Origin: Clostridiales bacterium
Lineage (GTDB): Bacteria; Bacillota; Clostridia; Christensenellales; Aristaeellaceae
NCBI GenBank assembly: GCA_024695415.1
Contig: JAILIE010000010.1
Coordinates: forward strand, 1-36,456
DNA length: 36,456 nt
Direction of reading: 5' to 3'
How positions within the stretch are numbered: position 1 is the first letter of the stretch; each line of letters opens with the position of its first letter. Positions 14,224 to 22,422 of the stretch are shown here, in pieces. The translations under genes were made by a program, and so were the position numbers. A model generated the notes under the pieces. It was not told the DNA's origin, did not search any database, and saw nothing but the letters and a program-made list of their open reading frames with translations.

Positions 14224-15723
14224 ATGAAAACGAGACGCCTGACCAAGAAGGAAATGTGGATTTTCGCGATCGGCCAGCTGGGCTGGTCCATCCTGAGCGG
14301 CATTGTCGGCACCTGGCTGGTGACATTTTACCTGCCGACCAGCCAGGCGGTGGAAGAGTCCGGCGCGCTGTTCTATGTGCCGACCGGACTGGTCATTTTC
14401 GGTGTACTGACCATCCTCGGCCTGATCACCTTCATCTGCCGGATCTTTGACGCGGTGACGGACCCGTGGATCGCGTCGATGTCCGACCGGAGCCGGAACC
14501 CGAAAGGCCGCCGGATTCCGTTCATGCGCCGGGCCGCGGTTCCTTTTGCCATCGTGACGGTGCTGATCTTCTTCGCGCCCTTCGGCGCCGGGAAAGGGGA
14601 GGCGACCAGCCCCTGGAACATCGCGTGGGTGCTGGTATCCCTGATCCTGTTCTACCTGTTCATGACCATGTACTGCACGCCGTACAACGCGCTGATTTCC
14701 GAGTTCGGCCAGACGCAGGAAGACCGCATGTTCATCTCCACGGCGATCTCCCTGACGTTCTTCTTCGGCACGCTGCTGGCTTACCTGCCCTTCGCGCTGG
14801 CCGGACCGCTGCAGGGCATGGTCGGCTACGCCTGGAGCTACCGGATCTGGTTCATGGTGCTGGCGCTGTTCGCGCTCGTCTGCATGCTGGTTCCGGCGTT
14901 CAAACTGAACGAGAAGGATTTCGTGGACGCGCAGCCCAGCGAAAGCAACGCCATGAAGAGCCTGATCAAGACCTTCAAAAACAAGGAGTTCCGCAAGTTC
15001 TCCGCGTCCGATATCGCGTACTGGATCGGCCTGACGCTGTTCCAGACGGGCCTTCCGTTCTTCGTCAAGGTGTCCATGCAGCTGGATGAATCCAACACGA
15101 TGCTGTTCATGGGCGGCATGACGGTGCTGAGCGCCTGCTTCTATCCCATCGTATCGAAACTGGTGGCGAAGTTCGGCAAGAAGAAGCTGGTCATCACCGG
15201 GTTCCTGGGCCTGGCGCTGGCGTATGTGATCACGGCGCTGATCGGCGTCGTGCCGGGGACCACCGGAAGCATGATTCCTGGGATCCTGATCGTGCTGGTC
15301 GCCGCGTTCCCGATGGCGCTGCTGGGGATTATCCCGCAGGCGATTGTAGCGGACGTGGCGGAAGAAGACGCGATTGTGACCGGGGAAAAGCGGGAAGGGA
15401 TGTTCTTCGCGGCACGGACCTTCGCGATGAAGTTCGGGCAGTCGATCGCCATGCTGGTATTTACGTCACTGGCGGTGCTGGGGACCACGCAGGACCTGAC
15501 GAGTAATGACCTGACAGCGTCGGATACGGGGCTGAGGATTGTGGCGATTGTCGCGGTGGTGTTCTGTGTACTGGGGGCTGTTATACTGAAGCTGTATGAC
15601 GAGAAGAAGGTTATGAAGACCATTCTGGAAGATAAAATCGGGAAGGTTGAGATGGCTGAAGGAAAGGCCGAGCCGGAAAAGACGGGAGAAGGGGCGGAGA
15701 ATGATTCTTCTACTACTGTCTGA
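14224..15723 (+). CDS. GPH family (MelB-like) sugar:cation symporter
   Basis: The 499-aa membrane protein has the twelve-helix MFS layout of glycoside-pentoside-hexuronide symporters. The diagnostic loop after helix 2 is present: RIFDAVTDPWIASMSDRSR (about 78-96) followed by KGRRIPFMRR, which carries the aspartates that bind Na+ or H+ in MelB. The mid-protein YCTPYNALISE block and a charged cytoplasmic tail also fit. The sugar cannot be read. ATG at 14224 is preferred over the ATG 6 bases earlier because AGGAG abuts the earlier one. The gene stands alone with its own promoter, with no glycosidase beside it. Confidence 0.92.
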   Translation: MKTRRLTKKEMWIFAIGQLGWSILSGIVGTWLVTFYLPTSQAVEESGALFYVPTGLVIFGVLTILGLITFICRIFDAVTDPWIASMSDRSRNPKGRRIPFMRRAAVPFAIVTVLIFFAPFGAGKGEATSPWNIAWVLVSLILFYLFMTMYCTPYNALISEFGQTQEDRMFISTAISLTFFFGTLLAYLPFALAGPLQGMVGYAWSYRIWFMVLALFALVCMLVPAFKLNEKDFVDAQPSESNAMKSLIKTFKNKEFRKFSASDIAYWIGLTLFQTGLPFFVKVSMQLDESNTMLFMGGMTVLSACFYPIVSKLVAKFGKKKLVITGFLGLALAYVITALIGVVPGTTGSMIPGILIVLVAAFPMALLGIIPQAIVADVAEEDAIVTGEKREGMFFAARTFAMKFGQSIAMLVFTSLAVLGTTQDLTSNDLTASDTGLRIVAIVAVVFCVLGAVILKLYDEKKVMKTILEDKIGKVEMAEGKAEPEKTGEGAENDSSTTV

Positions 15724-15770
15724 CAGGCACAAATTTTTACCACTTCCCCTGCTCCGCAACCTATATAGTC

Positions 15771-15800
15771 GCAGAGGCGTTACATCCGCCTCTGCTCTTT
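15771..15800 (+). terminator. Probable terminator after the symporter
   Basis: GCAGAGGCG and CGCCTCTGC form a perfect 9-bp stem with a 7-base loop, followed by TCTTT, about 50 bases after the symporter stop. Confidence 0.65.
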
Positions 15801-15813
15801 ATTGGTTGACCTC

Positions 15814-15851
15814 AGCTCTGACGAATTCTGCCACTGGCAGTCGTCAGAGCT
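15814..15851. repeat. Long imperfect palindrome
   Basis: AGCTCTGACGA (15814-15824) pairs with TCGTCAGAGCT (15841-15851). Inside, CTGCC and GGCAG close an ACT loop, with only ATT unpaired. It is one of three hairpins in the non-coding 15724-16041 stretch, where no gene is seen. Confidence 0.65.
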
Positions 15852-15924
15852 TCGCCCCCTTCCCCATGCTGTTACTTGCATGATCTTGTAGCTTGTACGG
15901 CATGGAGACGGGGATTATATTGGT

Positions 15925-15943
15925 TGTGGGGCTGCGCCCCACA
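15925..15943. repeat. GC-rich hairpin
   Basis: TGTGGGGC and GCCCCACA close a TGC loop (8-bp stem). GCCTGCTTTT follows on the plus strand, so it could act as a weak backup terminator for the symporter transcript. Confidence 0.5.
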
Positions 15944-16041
15944 GCCTGCTTTTGGACCGAAACGGGCTACCTCCATGCTGCAAAACGTATATTGTAAATT
16001 GTGTTCAGAAAGAAAAAAAGCTAAGGTATAAATCCTGGCTC

Positions 16042-16078
16042 GAAAGAAAAGACACAGGCGGTCAGTTGGCTGCCTGTG
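16042..16078 (-). terminator. Terminator of the maf-mre-min-rod operon
   Basis: On the minus strand CACAGGC (16078-16072) and GCCTGTG (16059-16053) close a 12-base loop, followed by TCTTTTCTTTC. The stem overlaps the last codons and stop of the final gene, so the operon ends here. Confidence 0.75.
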
Positions 16079-16403
16079 CTTTTTCGAGTTCGGATTCGAG
16101 GACCGCGATTTCGGAACGGAGGGTTTCGATGTCGGCGGAGAGTTCCGCGGCGTGGTCGATGGATTCCCGCAGGGAGATTTCGGCGTCCCGAAGGGTTTCC
16201 TTCAGGGCGGTCAGGTCCTTCTGGAGTTCCTCCTTCCGGTCGGAAACGTCGTTCCAGCGGGCCTTGCTTTCGGTGATCAGGGTGCCGGTTTGGGAGGTTT
16301 CGCCGCGGAGGGAGGTGTAATGGAAGAAGAGGGAAAGGATCAGGATTGCCGCGACGGCGGCGGTGAGGAGTGGAAGGACGAGGGCCCGGAAACGGATCTT
16401 CAC
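16062..16403 (-). CDS. Small membrane-anchored coiled-coil protein (distal)
   Basis: The 113-aa protein has a short basic N-terminus (KIRFR), one membrane segment (about 7-28) and then an almost unbroken acidic/basic heptad coiled coil (about 42-110, for example DRKEELQKDLTALKETL). It starts at GTG 16403, whose TGA overlaps the stop of the preceding gene, after GGAGGCGG. The layout recalls FtsL/FtsB-type bitopic proteins, but no family was recognised. As the last gene of the elongasome operon, it may form a pair with the preceding protein at the membrane. Confidence 0.75.
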   Translation of the reverse strand: MKIRFRALVLPLLTAAVAAILILSLFFHYTSLRGETSQTGTLITESKARWNDVSDRKEELQKDLTALKETLRDAEISLRESIDHAAELSADIETLRSEIAVLESELEKAQAAN

Positions 16404-16768
16404 GGCTCATCCGCCTCCTTTCCGTCGGGGGCGGCAAGCTCTTTCAGCTGCTTTTCCAGATTGCTCTTTTCCTTCTTCAGCTTCTTCTTTTCGGCTTTCA
16501 GGGCGGATTCTTCCTCTTCCGCGGCGTCCACCTGCGGGCGGAGCGCGTCGATCTCGGCCTGGACCCGGGGGATTTCCTCCACGACCTGGTTATACTCGTA
16601 TTCCTGTTTCCGCTCACGCCCCCGGTTGGTTTCGAGGTCATTCTGCGCTTCCTCCAGGGCGGAGCGCGCGGCGCCGATGGACACGGTGTACCAGAGCAGG
16701 AAGAGGACTGTGATCAGCAGGACCGGGATCATCAGGACGGCCTGGAGTTTTCTCTCTTTCGTATTCAG
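16400..16768 (-). CDS. Small membrane-anchored coiled-coil protein (proximal)
   Basis: One membrane segment (LMIPVLLITVLFLLWYTV) is followed by a long coiled coil (ERKQEYEYNQVVEEI through KKKLKKEKSNLEKQLKEL). GGGGG lies 8 bases before a CTG at 16768, which overlaps the TGA of the hydrolase gene and gives 122 aa starting with NTKERKLQAVL, a sensible basic pre-membrane segment. The first ATG, at 16732, would give 110 aa but has no ribosome site and starts inside the hydrophobic stretch. CTG initiation is therefore favoured. Function unknown; likely partner of the next gene. Confidence 0.72.
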   Translation of the reverse strand: MNTKERKLQAVLMIPVLLITVLFLLWYTVSIGAARSALEEAQNDLETNRGRERKQEYEYNQVVEEIPRVQAEIDALRPQVDAAEEEESALKAEKKKLKKEKSNLEKQLKELAAPDGKEADEP

Positions 16769-17769
16769 GCGGACGGCCCCCTTTCAGCGGCGTTCTTCAG
16801 GAAGGCGAGCACGTCGTGCCACCAGGGGAAGAACACTTCGTTCACCGAGCGGAAAATCTCGTGGCGCGCGTCCCTGACGAAAACGTGGGTTCCGTCCGGA
16901 ACGCGGGAAATAAACTTGTACTGGGGCTCCGGCATGACGCTGTAGTCCTTTTCCGCGGTGCTGAGCATGACCGGAATATGAATGGATTCCGGCGCGCCCT
17001 CCGCGAGGATCTGCTTTGTCACGCGGACGCCTTCCACTGTCCAGCGGTGGGAGGGAACGCTGTTCTGGAATTCCGGGCGGGAAGCCTTGACGGCGTCGTA
17101 CCAGGCGAAGCGCGCCGGGTCCGTGGCGCAGGAATCCTCGAACTTTTCCGGGCCGGCATACTCCTTCAGGAAGAAGGGATGCTTCTTTCCCCGGCCGATG
17201 GCGGCGGCGGTTCCGCAGAAGGCCAGGGTCAGCGCCGGCGGGAAACCGCCGGTGTTCGGGGCGATCATCGGGGCGCACATCACGGCGGACGTGAAGGTGT
17301 CCGGATATTTTTCCAGGTACAGCGCGGTCACCGCGCCGCCCATCGAATGGCAGAAGATGCTCCAGGGGCGGGGCATGGCGTTCAGCAGCTGGTCGCAGAC
17401 CAGGCGCAGGTCCTCCACGTAGTCCGAAAAATGATCCACGTGGGTGACGGAATTCCCGGTGACGCCCTCCGCGCGGGCGGAACGCCCGTGGCCCCGCTGG
17501 TCATAGGCCAGGACGGAGAAACCGTTTCGGACCAGGGAGTAGATAAGCTCGGAATACTTGAAGGCGTTTTCCGTGAATCCGTGCAGGACCAGCACGGTGC
17601 CCAGGGGCTTTTCCGCGGGATACGAAACGCAGTACAGCCGCGTTCCGTCGGGGGCGGTCAGCTCCGTCACCTTCTCAATGGCGGCAAGCGCGGGAAGGAC
17701 CACGGAATCCATGGCGCCGGCGTAATCCGGAGCGGCGACCAGGAAATCGGGATTCAGGACGTCCGACAT
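16765..17769 (-). CDS. Alpha/beta hydrolase (lysophospholipase/monoacylglycerol lipase-like)
   Basis: The 334-aa protein has an alpha/beta hydrolase fold: oxyanion turn VLVLHGFTEN (about 60-69), DQRGHGRS, nucleophile Ser142 in FCHSMGG, acid Asp275 in STAEKDYS, and His303 in DARHEI. The nucleophile elbow reads C-H-S-M-G; the usual first glycine of G-x-S-x-G is Cys140. The closest named relatives are serine aminopeptidase S33 and monoacylglycerol lipases, which suggests a lipid ester substrate; no signal peptide is seen, so it should be cytoplasmic. AAGGAG lies 6 bases before the ATG. It follows rodA by 21 bases inside the wall-elongation operon, so a role in membrane lipid turnover is possible but inferred. 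Confidence 0.9.
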   Translation of the reverse strand: MSDVLNPDFLVAAPDYAGAMDSVVLPALAAIEKVTELTAPDGTRLYCVSYPAEKPLGTVLVLHGFTENAFKYSELIYSLVRNGFSVLAYDQRGHGRSARAEGVTGNSVTHVDHFSDYVEDLRLVCDQLLNAMPRPWSIFCHSMGGAVTALYLEKYPDTFTSAVMCAPMIAPNTGGFPPALTLAFCGTAAAIGRGKKHPFFLKEYAGPEKFEDSCATDPARFAWYDAVKASRPEFQNSVPSHRWTVEGVRVTKQILAEGAPESIHIPVMLSTAEKDYSVMPEPQYKFISRVPDGTHVFVRDARHEIFRSVNEVFFPWWHDVLAFLKNAAERGPSA

Positions 17770-17790
17770 GGGTTCTCCTTATCCGGGCAG

Positions 17791-19017
17791 TCAGTATGCC
17801 CTTGTTTTGAACTGTTTATGGATCCGGTAGGGGTTGTGCATCGTCTGGGGTGTGTTGACCGGGATGGAGATGGAACGGTTCCGGGTGACGTTCAGCACCA
17901 GGCCGATACCGCCCATATTGGTCATCATGTTGGATCCGCCGTAGGACAGGAAGGGCAGGGGAATACCAGTGATCGGCATCAGGCCGAGGGTCATGGCGAT
18001 GTTTTCCAGCACGTGGAAAAGCAGCATGCCCATGACGCCGACGATGATCAGGCGGCCGAATTTGTCGCGGGTGTACCAGGCCAGGTACAGCATGCGCAGC
18101 AGGATCAGGATATACATGATCAGCACGGCCACGCAGCCGACGAAGCCCCAGGTTTCCCCGATGGTGGAATAGATGAAGTCCGTCCAGTCCGCGGGGACGT
18201 AGTTCAGCTGGGAAATCGCGCCCTGGACGAACATGCCGTTTCCGTACATGCCGCCGGAGCCGATGGTCATCTTGGACATGGTCTGCTGATAGGCGTCCGA
18301 GGAGGAATACAGTTCCGGGTTCAGCCAGCCGGCGATCCGGGCCAGGCGGTAGTCGGTGGACCCGGTGGCGACCATGAAGCCGTACAGGGTCAGGATGCCG
18401 AGGATGGCGATGGCCGCAAGGATGCCGAGCGTCTTCAGGGAGACGTTCGAGAAATACATCATGACGGCGAACATGAAGATGATCACCAGCAGGGAACCGG
18501 TTTCGCCCTGGAGCAGGATAACCGCGCCGGGGACGAGGACCATTCCGAACACCCGTACGAAGGAGCGAGCGTCCGACAGGGGACGGTACTGCTTCGAAAG
18601 GTTCTTGGCCAGGATCAGGATCATGGACAGCTTGGCGAATTCGGACGGCTGGATCGTATATCCCCACAGGGTGTCCAGCCAGGCCTTCACGCCCGTGGCG
18701 CGGTTGAACACCGTGGTGACCGTCAGCAGGATGAAGGCGATCCAGTAGAACCATTCCGCCCGGCGGCGGAGCAGGTCATAGGGGAAGGCCATGATCACGC
18801 CGACGACGAGCGGGGCGATCAGCAGGAACAGGCACTGGCGCATGGCATAGGAGGACTCGAAGACATGGTTGAGGAAGGAGGTGTCCGCCGTCGAGTTCGG
18901 GGAAAAAGTGGCAACGCAAACAGCCACCACGCCGAACAGCGACATGGCGAAGACCAGGGCAATCAGCACGCCGTCCACATGGGCCCGGGAACGGCGGTTC
19001 TCCTCAGTTCCTGTCAA
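17791..19017 (-). CDS. rodA: RodA-type SEDS peptidoglycan glycosyltransferase
   Basis: RodA polymerises lipid II into glycan strands and works with PBP2 in the elongasome. The 408-aa protein has about ten membrane helices and SEDS landmarks: WGYTIQPSEFAKL, QGETGSLLV, YVPADWTDFIYSTIGETWGFVG with the key aspartate of the large loop, and ITGIPLPFLSYGGSNM near the C-terminus. TTG at 19017 is chosen because GGAGG ends 9 bases upstream; an in-frame TTG at 19026 abuts that site. The start overlaps the minD end by 14 bases, so translation is coupled. The presence of mrdA and mreBCD in the operon favours RodA over FtsW or SpoVE. Confidence 0.93.
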   Translation of the reverse strand: MTGTEENRRSRAHVDGVLIALVFAMSLFGVVAVCVATFSPNSTADTSFLNHVFESSYAMRQCLFLLIAPLVVGVIMAFPYDLLRRRAEWFYWIAFILLTVTTVFNRATGVKAWLDTLWGYTIQPSEFAKLSMILILAKNLSKQYRPLSDARSFVRVFGMVLVPGAVILLQGETGSLLVIIFMFAVMMYFSNVSLKTLGILAAIAILGILTLYGFMVATGSTDYRLARIAGWLNPELYSSSDAYQQTMSKMTIGSGGMYGNGMFVQGAISQLNYVPADWTDFIYSTIGETWGFVGCVAVLIMYILILLRMLYLAWYTRDKFGRLIIVGVMGMLLFHVLENIAMTLGLMPITGIPLPFLSYGGSNMMTNMGGIGLVLNVTRNRSISIPVNTPQTMHNPYRIHKQFKTRAY

Positions 19018-19822
19018 GCGGCGCAACCTCCTTCAGGTCGGTATGGAAGAGCCGGCGCAGGAGCGGAATCCGGCGGCTTCCGTAATCCGGGAAAGGAACG
19101 TCCTCCCCCTGGAGACGGTCCGCGATCCGCAGCACGGCGGAGCGGGCCTCACAGTCGTAATCGATCAGCAGGCCGTGGCGCAGCATGGAGCGGTAGACCG
19201 CGGGATCCTCGGGAACTTCCCCGAGCAGCGCCAGGTCCAGGGCCTGGGCGACGGTCTTCGCGGAATACATTTCCCCGCGGCGGATCAGGTCGTTGTCCAG
19301 CCGGTTGACGATGAGGCGGGGACGGGGCAGGCGCTTCGCGTCCATGACCTGGGCGGCTCGCTCCGCGTCCCGGATGCTGATGTCGTCCGGGGTGGTGACG
19401 AGGATCATCTCGTCCGTGCCGGCGTTCAGGATGTTCCGGAAACCGCGCTCGATGCCGGCGGGGGAATCCAGCAGGATAAAGTCGTTCTCCTGCTTGAGCT
19501 TCTTCAGGATTTTACCGAGCCTTTCCGGTTCCAGGGAACGGGCGCGGGCGAACTGCGCGGCCGGCAGCAGCCGGAGCCCCGGGAAGGCCGGATGGGCGAT
19601 CAGCGCCTGGTCAAGCTGGCAGTCCTTATTGGCGACGTCCACCAGGTCGTAGACCACGTGGTCCTGGAGGGCAAGCAGCGCGTCCTGGGAACGGAGGCCG
19701 ATATCCATGTCGACGATCACGACGGACGCGCCGCGGAACGCCAGCGCGGCGCCCAGGTTCGCGGCCAGGGTGGATTTTCCCGCGCCGCCTTTACCCGACG
19801 CGATACAGATGGAAACGGACAT
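19004..19822 (-). CDS. minD: MinD, septum-site-determining ATPase
   Basis: MinD is a deviant Walker A ATPase that binds the membrane as an ATP dimer and positions division proteins. The 272-aa protein has GKGGAGKST (about 10-18), VDMDIGLRSQD (about 37-47), VYDLVDV, and FILLDSPAGIERGF with switch II. A basic-hydrophobic C-terminal segment RRIPLLRRLF resembles the membrane-targeting helix. GGAGG precedes the ATG. It sits between mrdA and rodA, where related clostridia carry minC, minD and often minE; here minC and minE are missing and only 44 bases separate mrdA from minD. A MinD-like ParA relative is less likely given the GLRSQD and VYDLVDV motifs. Confidence 0.9.
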   Translation of the reverse strand: MSVSICIASGKGGAGKSTLAANLGAALAFRGASVVIVDMDIGLRSQDALLALQDHVVYDLVDVANKDCQLDQALIAHPAFPGLRLLPAAQFARARSLEPERLGKILKKLKQENDFILLDSPAGIERGFRNILNAGTDEMILVTTPDDISIRDAERAAQVMDAKRLPRPRLIVNRLDNDLIRRGEMYSAKTVAQALDLALLGEVPEDPAVYRSMLRHGLLIDYDCEARSAVLRIADRLQGEDVPFPDYGSRRIPLLRRLFHTDLKEVAPLDRN

Positions 19823-19866
19823 TGAGCACCTCCGGAGATACTGTGGATTTCAGGATACGGGGAACG

Positions 19867-22365
19867 TCACGGCCCCAGCGAGTTGCCGACGGGCAGGATG
19901 ACGTCGACGCTGCGGAGCGTCTTCTGCTCCATATACCATTCGATGAAGTCCCGGGGAGCCTTGGCGGCCTCAGAACCGGAATACCCGTTCGGGATGAAGC
20001 AGGCCACGGCGATTTCCGGGTTGTCGTACGGGGCGAAACAGACGAACCAGGAGTTGTTTTCCAGGTCGATCTTGGTGACCTGCGCGGTTCCGGTTTTCGC
20101 GGCGATCTGGTCCTGGTAGGGCCAGTTGCGGAAATACTTACCGGCGGTACCGGACTCGTCGACCACGCCCGCCATGCCTTCCCGGATGAGGCCCATGAAC
20201 TCATCCGATCTCTCGATGCGGTGGATCAGCGTCGGCTCGCGCTGGGAGAGGATTTCGCCCTCCGGGGACGTAATGGAATCGATCAGGGAAACGTTGTAGA
20301 GGTAGCCGTTGTTCGCCACGGTACAGACGTAACGCGCGACGGCGATGGGGGTCAGCACTGTCACGGACTGGCCGATACCGGTCAGGATCGTCTGGCCGCC
20401 GCCCCATTTGATATCGTTCATGTAGTTGTAGGTATCGCCGATGACGGACTGCTTGTAGACCATGTCCTTGGTCATGTTCAGCTCTTCCATCAGGATGGTG
20501 CGCATGTTGTCCAGCCATTCACCTTCGCCGTAATTGACCGCCATGTCCATCAGCCGCTTGGCGCAGACGGAAAGGCGCTCGTCGTCGTAGTGGATGTTGC
20601 GGGACTCGCCGCAGTTCTTCAGGTGCGTTTTGATGGAGTTGAAAACGATGATCGGCAGGGAAGTATCCTGGTTGGCCTCGTTCACGGGCTTGGAGGGATC
20701 GTACAGCGTGTTCTGGGATCCGACCACGGAGCGGACTTCGCCGGGCAGGTCGATGCCGGTCTTCGACGTCAGGCCGAAGAGGGAGGCGTAGCGGTAGAGG
20801 CGGTGCTCGCCCAGGCGGTCCGCCAGGGTGTAGAAGAAGTAATTGCAGGAATGGGAAAGGCCTTCGACGATGGTCTGGTTGGCGTGCTTGTACAGGTAGT
20901 TCTTGCTGATCCAGCACTTGGGCGCGGTGGAAAGGTCGGAGTTGTAGACCGTATAGTAGCCCATGTCGGAGATGCGCTCGTTGACGTCCAGTTCCCCGGT
21001 GGCCAGGGCGCCCATGGCGGTGACCATCTTGAAAATGGATCCGGGGGTGCCGCGGGCGTGGATGCCGTAGTTCAGCAGCAGGTTCCGGGAATCACCCAGG
21101 ATCGCCATGGCGTCCTTGCCGCCGGCGACCAGCGCGTTCAGGTCATAGGTCGGATAGTTGGCCATCGCCAGCACGCGGCACTGCATGTCCAGCACGATCA
21201 GGCAGCCGTGCTCCGCCAGCGTCAGCGGGAACCTGGTCCAGTTCCGGTTATGGATATCGTTCTTGTTGGCTTCCAGCCAGGTGGAGGAGGCGAGCTTCGA
21301 ATCCTGCAGGTCGCGGGTGGAGTTCACGTTCGCGGCCATGCAGCGCTCAGCCACCTGCTGGTAGGAGGCGTTCAGCGTCAGCTTGACGTTGTTGCCGTCC
21401 TGGGGGTCGGTGGTGCTCATCACGCGGACGACGCGGGACATCTGGTCCCGCTCGACGACCTTGCTGCCCTTGCGCAGGGCGGAGTTCTGGGTCAGCCAGT
21501 CCTCCATGGATGACTCGATGCCGTCGCGGCCGATGGTGTCGTTGTAGGAATAGCCCTTCGCGCTCAGCGTCAGCCACATGGCGCGGGTCGGGATGGCGCC
21601 GGTGTAGCCGATGATCTGGGAGGCGAGGGTGGAGCGGGGATAGACCCGCTTGGTGCCGATCTCGATGCTCATGCCGGGCAGCATCATGGACCGGGTTTCG
21701 ATTTCGATGACGGTCTCGTAGCGGACGTCCTTGGCGATGACGATCGGCTGGGAATTGAAGATGTTCATCTGCATTTCCGAGTAGATCGCCATGATCTTGA
21801 GCATCATATCCTCGTCCACGTCGTCCGGGATCTGGTAGCGGGTCTTAAACATCTCGATGCAGTCCGCGGCGGTCTCGTAGCGCTTGCTCGTGGCGTAGTT
21901 GTTGGACCGCCACTGCTTCATGCGTGTCTCGATGACGGTTTCCGACACGCCGGAACCGAAATTGAACACCCATTCGCCGGTCTCGGGATCGCGCTCGATC
22001 ACGTAGCTGATCGCCATGGTGCCGCCGTTTTTCTCGATGATCCTGATCGTCTCGATTATGGAATCGGTATAGATTTTGTACATCGCCTTCGAGTTCTGGG
22101 ACGCGTCCTTCTGGAAGGTGACGTTGTAGATTTCCTCGTCCTGGGCCATGACCACGGAGTCGGAGGTGGTGATGGTGCCGCGCTTGCCGCGCAGCGCGAT
22201 GGTATAGGTCCGGGTATCCTCCGCCTTTTCCCTGTACATTTCGCTGCTGTTCAGCTGGAGGTTGATCAGGCCGGAAACGAGCCAGACGAAAATGGCGAAA
22301 AGCACAATGATAAACGCGGCGAAACGCCAGAATTCCGGGGATTTCTTTTTCCTGCCTTTATCCAT
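19867..22365 (-). CDS. mrdA: Penicillin-binding protein 2 (elongasome transpeptidase)
   Basis: This class B PBP cross-links peptidoglycan during elongation together with RodA. It is 832 aa, longer than the usual 600-700. A cytoplasmic KGRKKK tail precedes one membrane helix (about 12-35), then a dimerisation/pedestal domain including RGTITTSD, and the transpeptidase domain with Ser443 and Lys446 in GSIFK, SCN at 506-508 and KTGTA at 757-761. The SCN-to-KTG interval holds about 100 extra residues (roughly 550-655), and the pedestal is also expanded (about 80-230). ATG at 22365 follows AAGGAG by 8 bases; a start at 22395 lacks a ribosome site. It lies 57 bases after mreD. Confidence 0.93.
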   Translation of the reverse strand: MDKGRKKKSPEFWRFAAFIIVLFAIFVWLVSGLINLQLNSSEMYREKAEDTRTYTIALRGKRGTITTSDSVVMAQDEEIYNVTFQKDASQNSKAMYKIYTDSIIETIRIIEKNGGTMAISYVIERDPETGEWVFNFGSGVSETVIETRMKQWRSNNYATSKRYETAADCIEMFKTRYQIPDDVDEDMMLKIMAIYSEMQMNIFNSQPIVIAKDVRYETVIEIETRSMMLPGMSIEIGTKRVYPRSTLASQIIGYTGAIPTRAMWLTLSAKGYSYNDTIGRDGIESSMEDWLTQNSALRKGSKVVERDQMSRVVRVMSTTDPQDGNNVKLTLNASYQQVAERCMAANVNSTRDLQDSKLASSTWLEANKNDIHNRNWTRFPLTLAEHGCLIVLDMQCRVLAMANYPTYDLNALVAGGKDAMAILGDSRNLLLNYGIHARGTPGSIFKMVTAMGALATGELDVNERISDMGYYTVYNSDLSTAPKCWISKNYLYKHANQTIVEGLSHSCNYFFYTLADRLGEHRLYRYASLFGLTSKTGIDLPGEVRSVVGSQNTLYDPSKPVNEANQDTSLPIIVFNSIKTHLKNCGESRNIHYDDERLSVCAKRLMDMAVNYGEGEWLDNMRTILMEELNMTKDMVYKQSVIGDTYNYMNDIKWGGGQTILTGIGQSVTVLTPIAVARYVCTVANNGYLYNVSLIDSITSPEGEILSQREPTLIHRIERSDEFMGLIREGMAGVVDESGTAGKYFRNWPYQDQIAAKTGTAQVTKIDLENNSWFVCFAPYDNPEIAVACFIPNGYSGSEAAKAPRDFIEWYMEQKTLRSVDVILPVGNSLGP

Positions 22366-22422
22366 ATCATCCGCTCCTTTCTGCGTTGATTTCATTCAAT
22401 TGGCGGGTGTGCCCGGCGCGCC

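Noticed and set aside
15925-15943. attC-like integron recombination site
   Set aside because: The conserved R' and R'' core sites are missing and no integron integrase is present.
16816-19308. 830-codon plus-strand frame across the hydrolase, rodA and minD genes
   Set aside because: It is rich in Gly, His, Asp and Gln as expected for the antisense of GC-rich genes, and it spans three well-supported genes.
19822-21513. 563-codon plus-strand frame opposite mrdA
   Set aside because: Antisense of a gene with complete PBP2 motifs; no ribosome site and biased composition.
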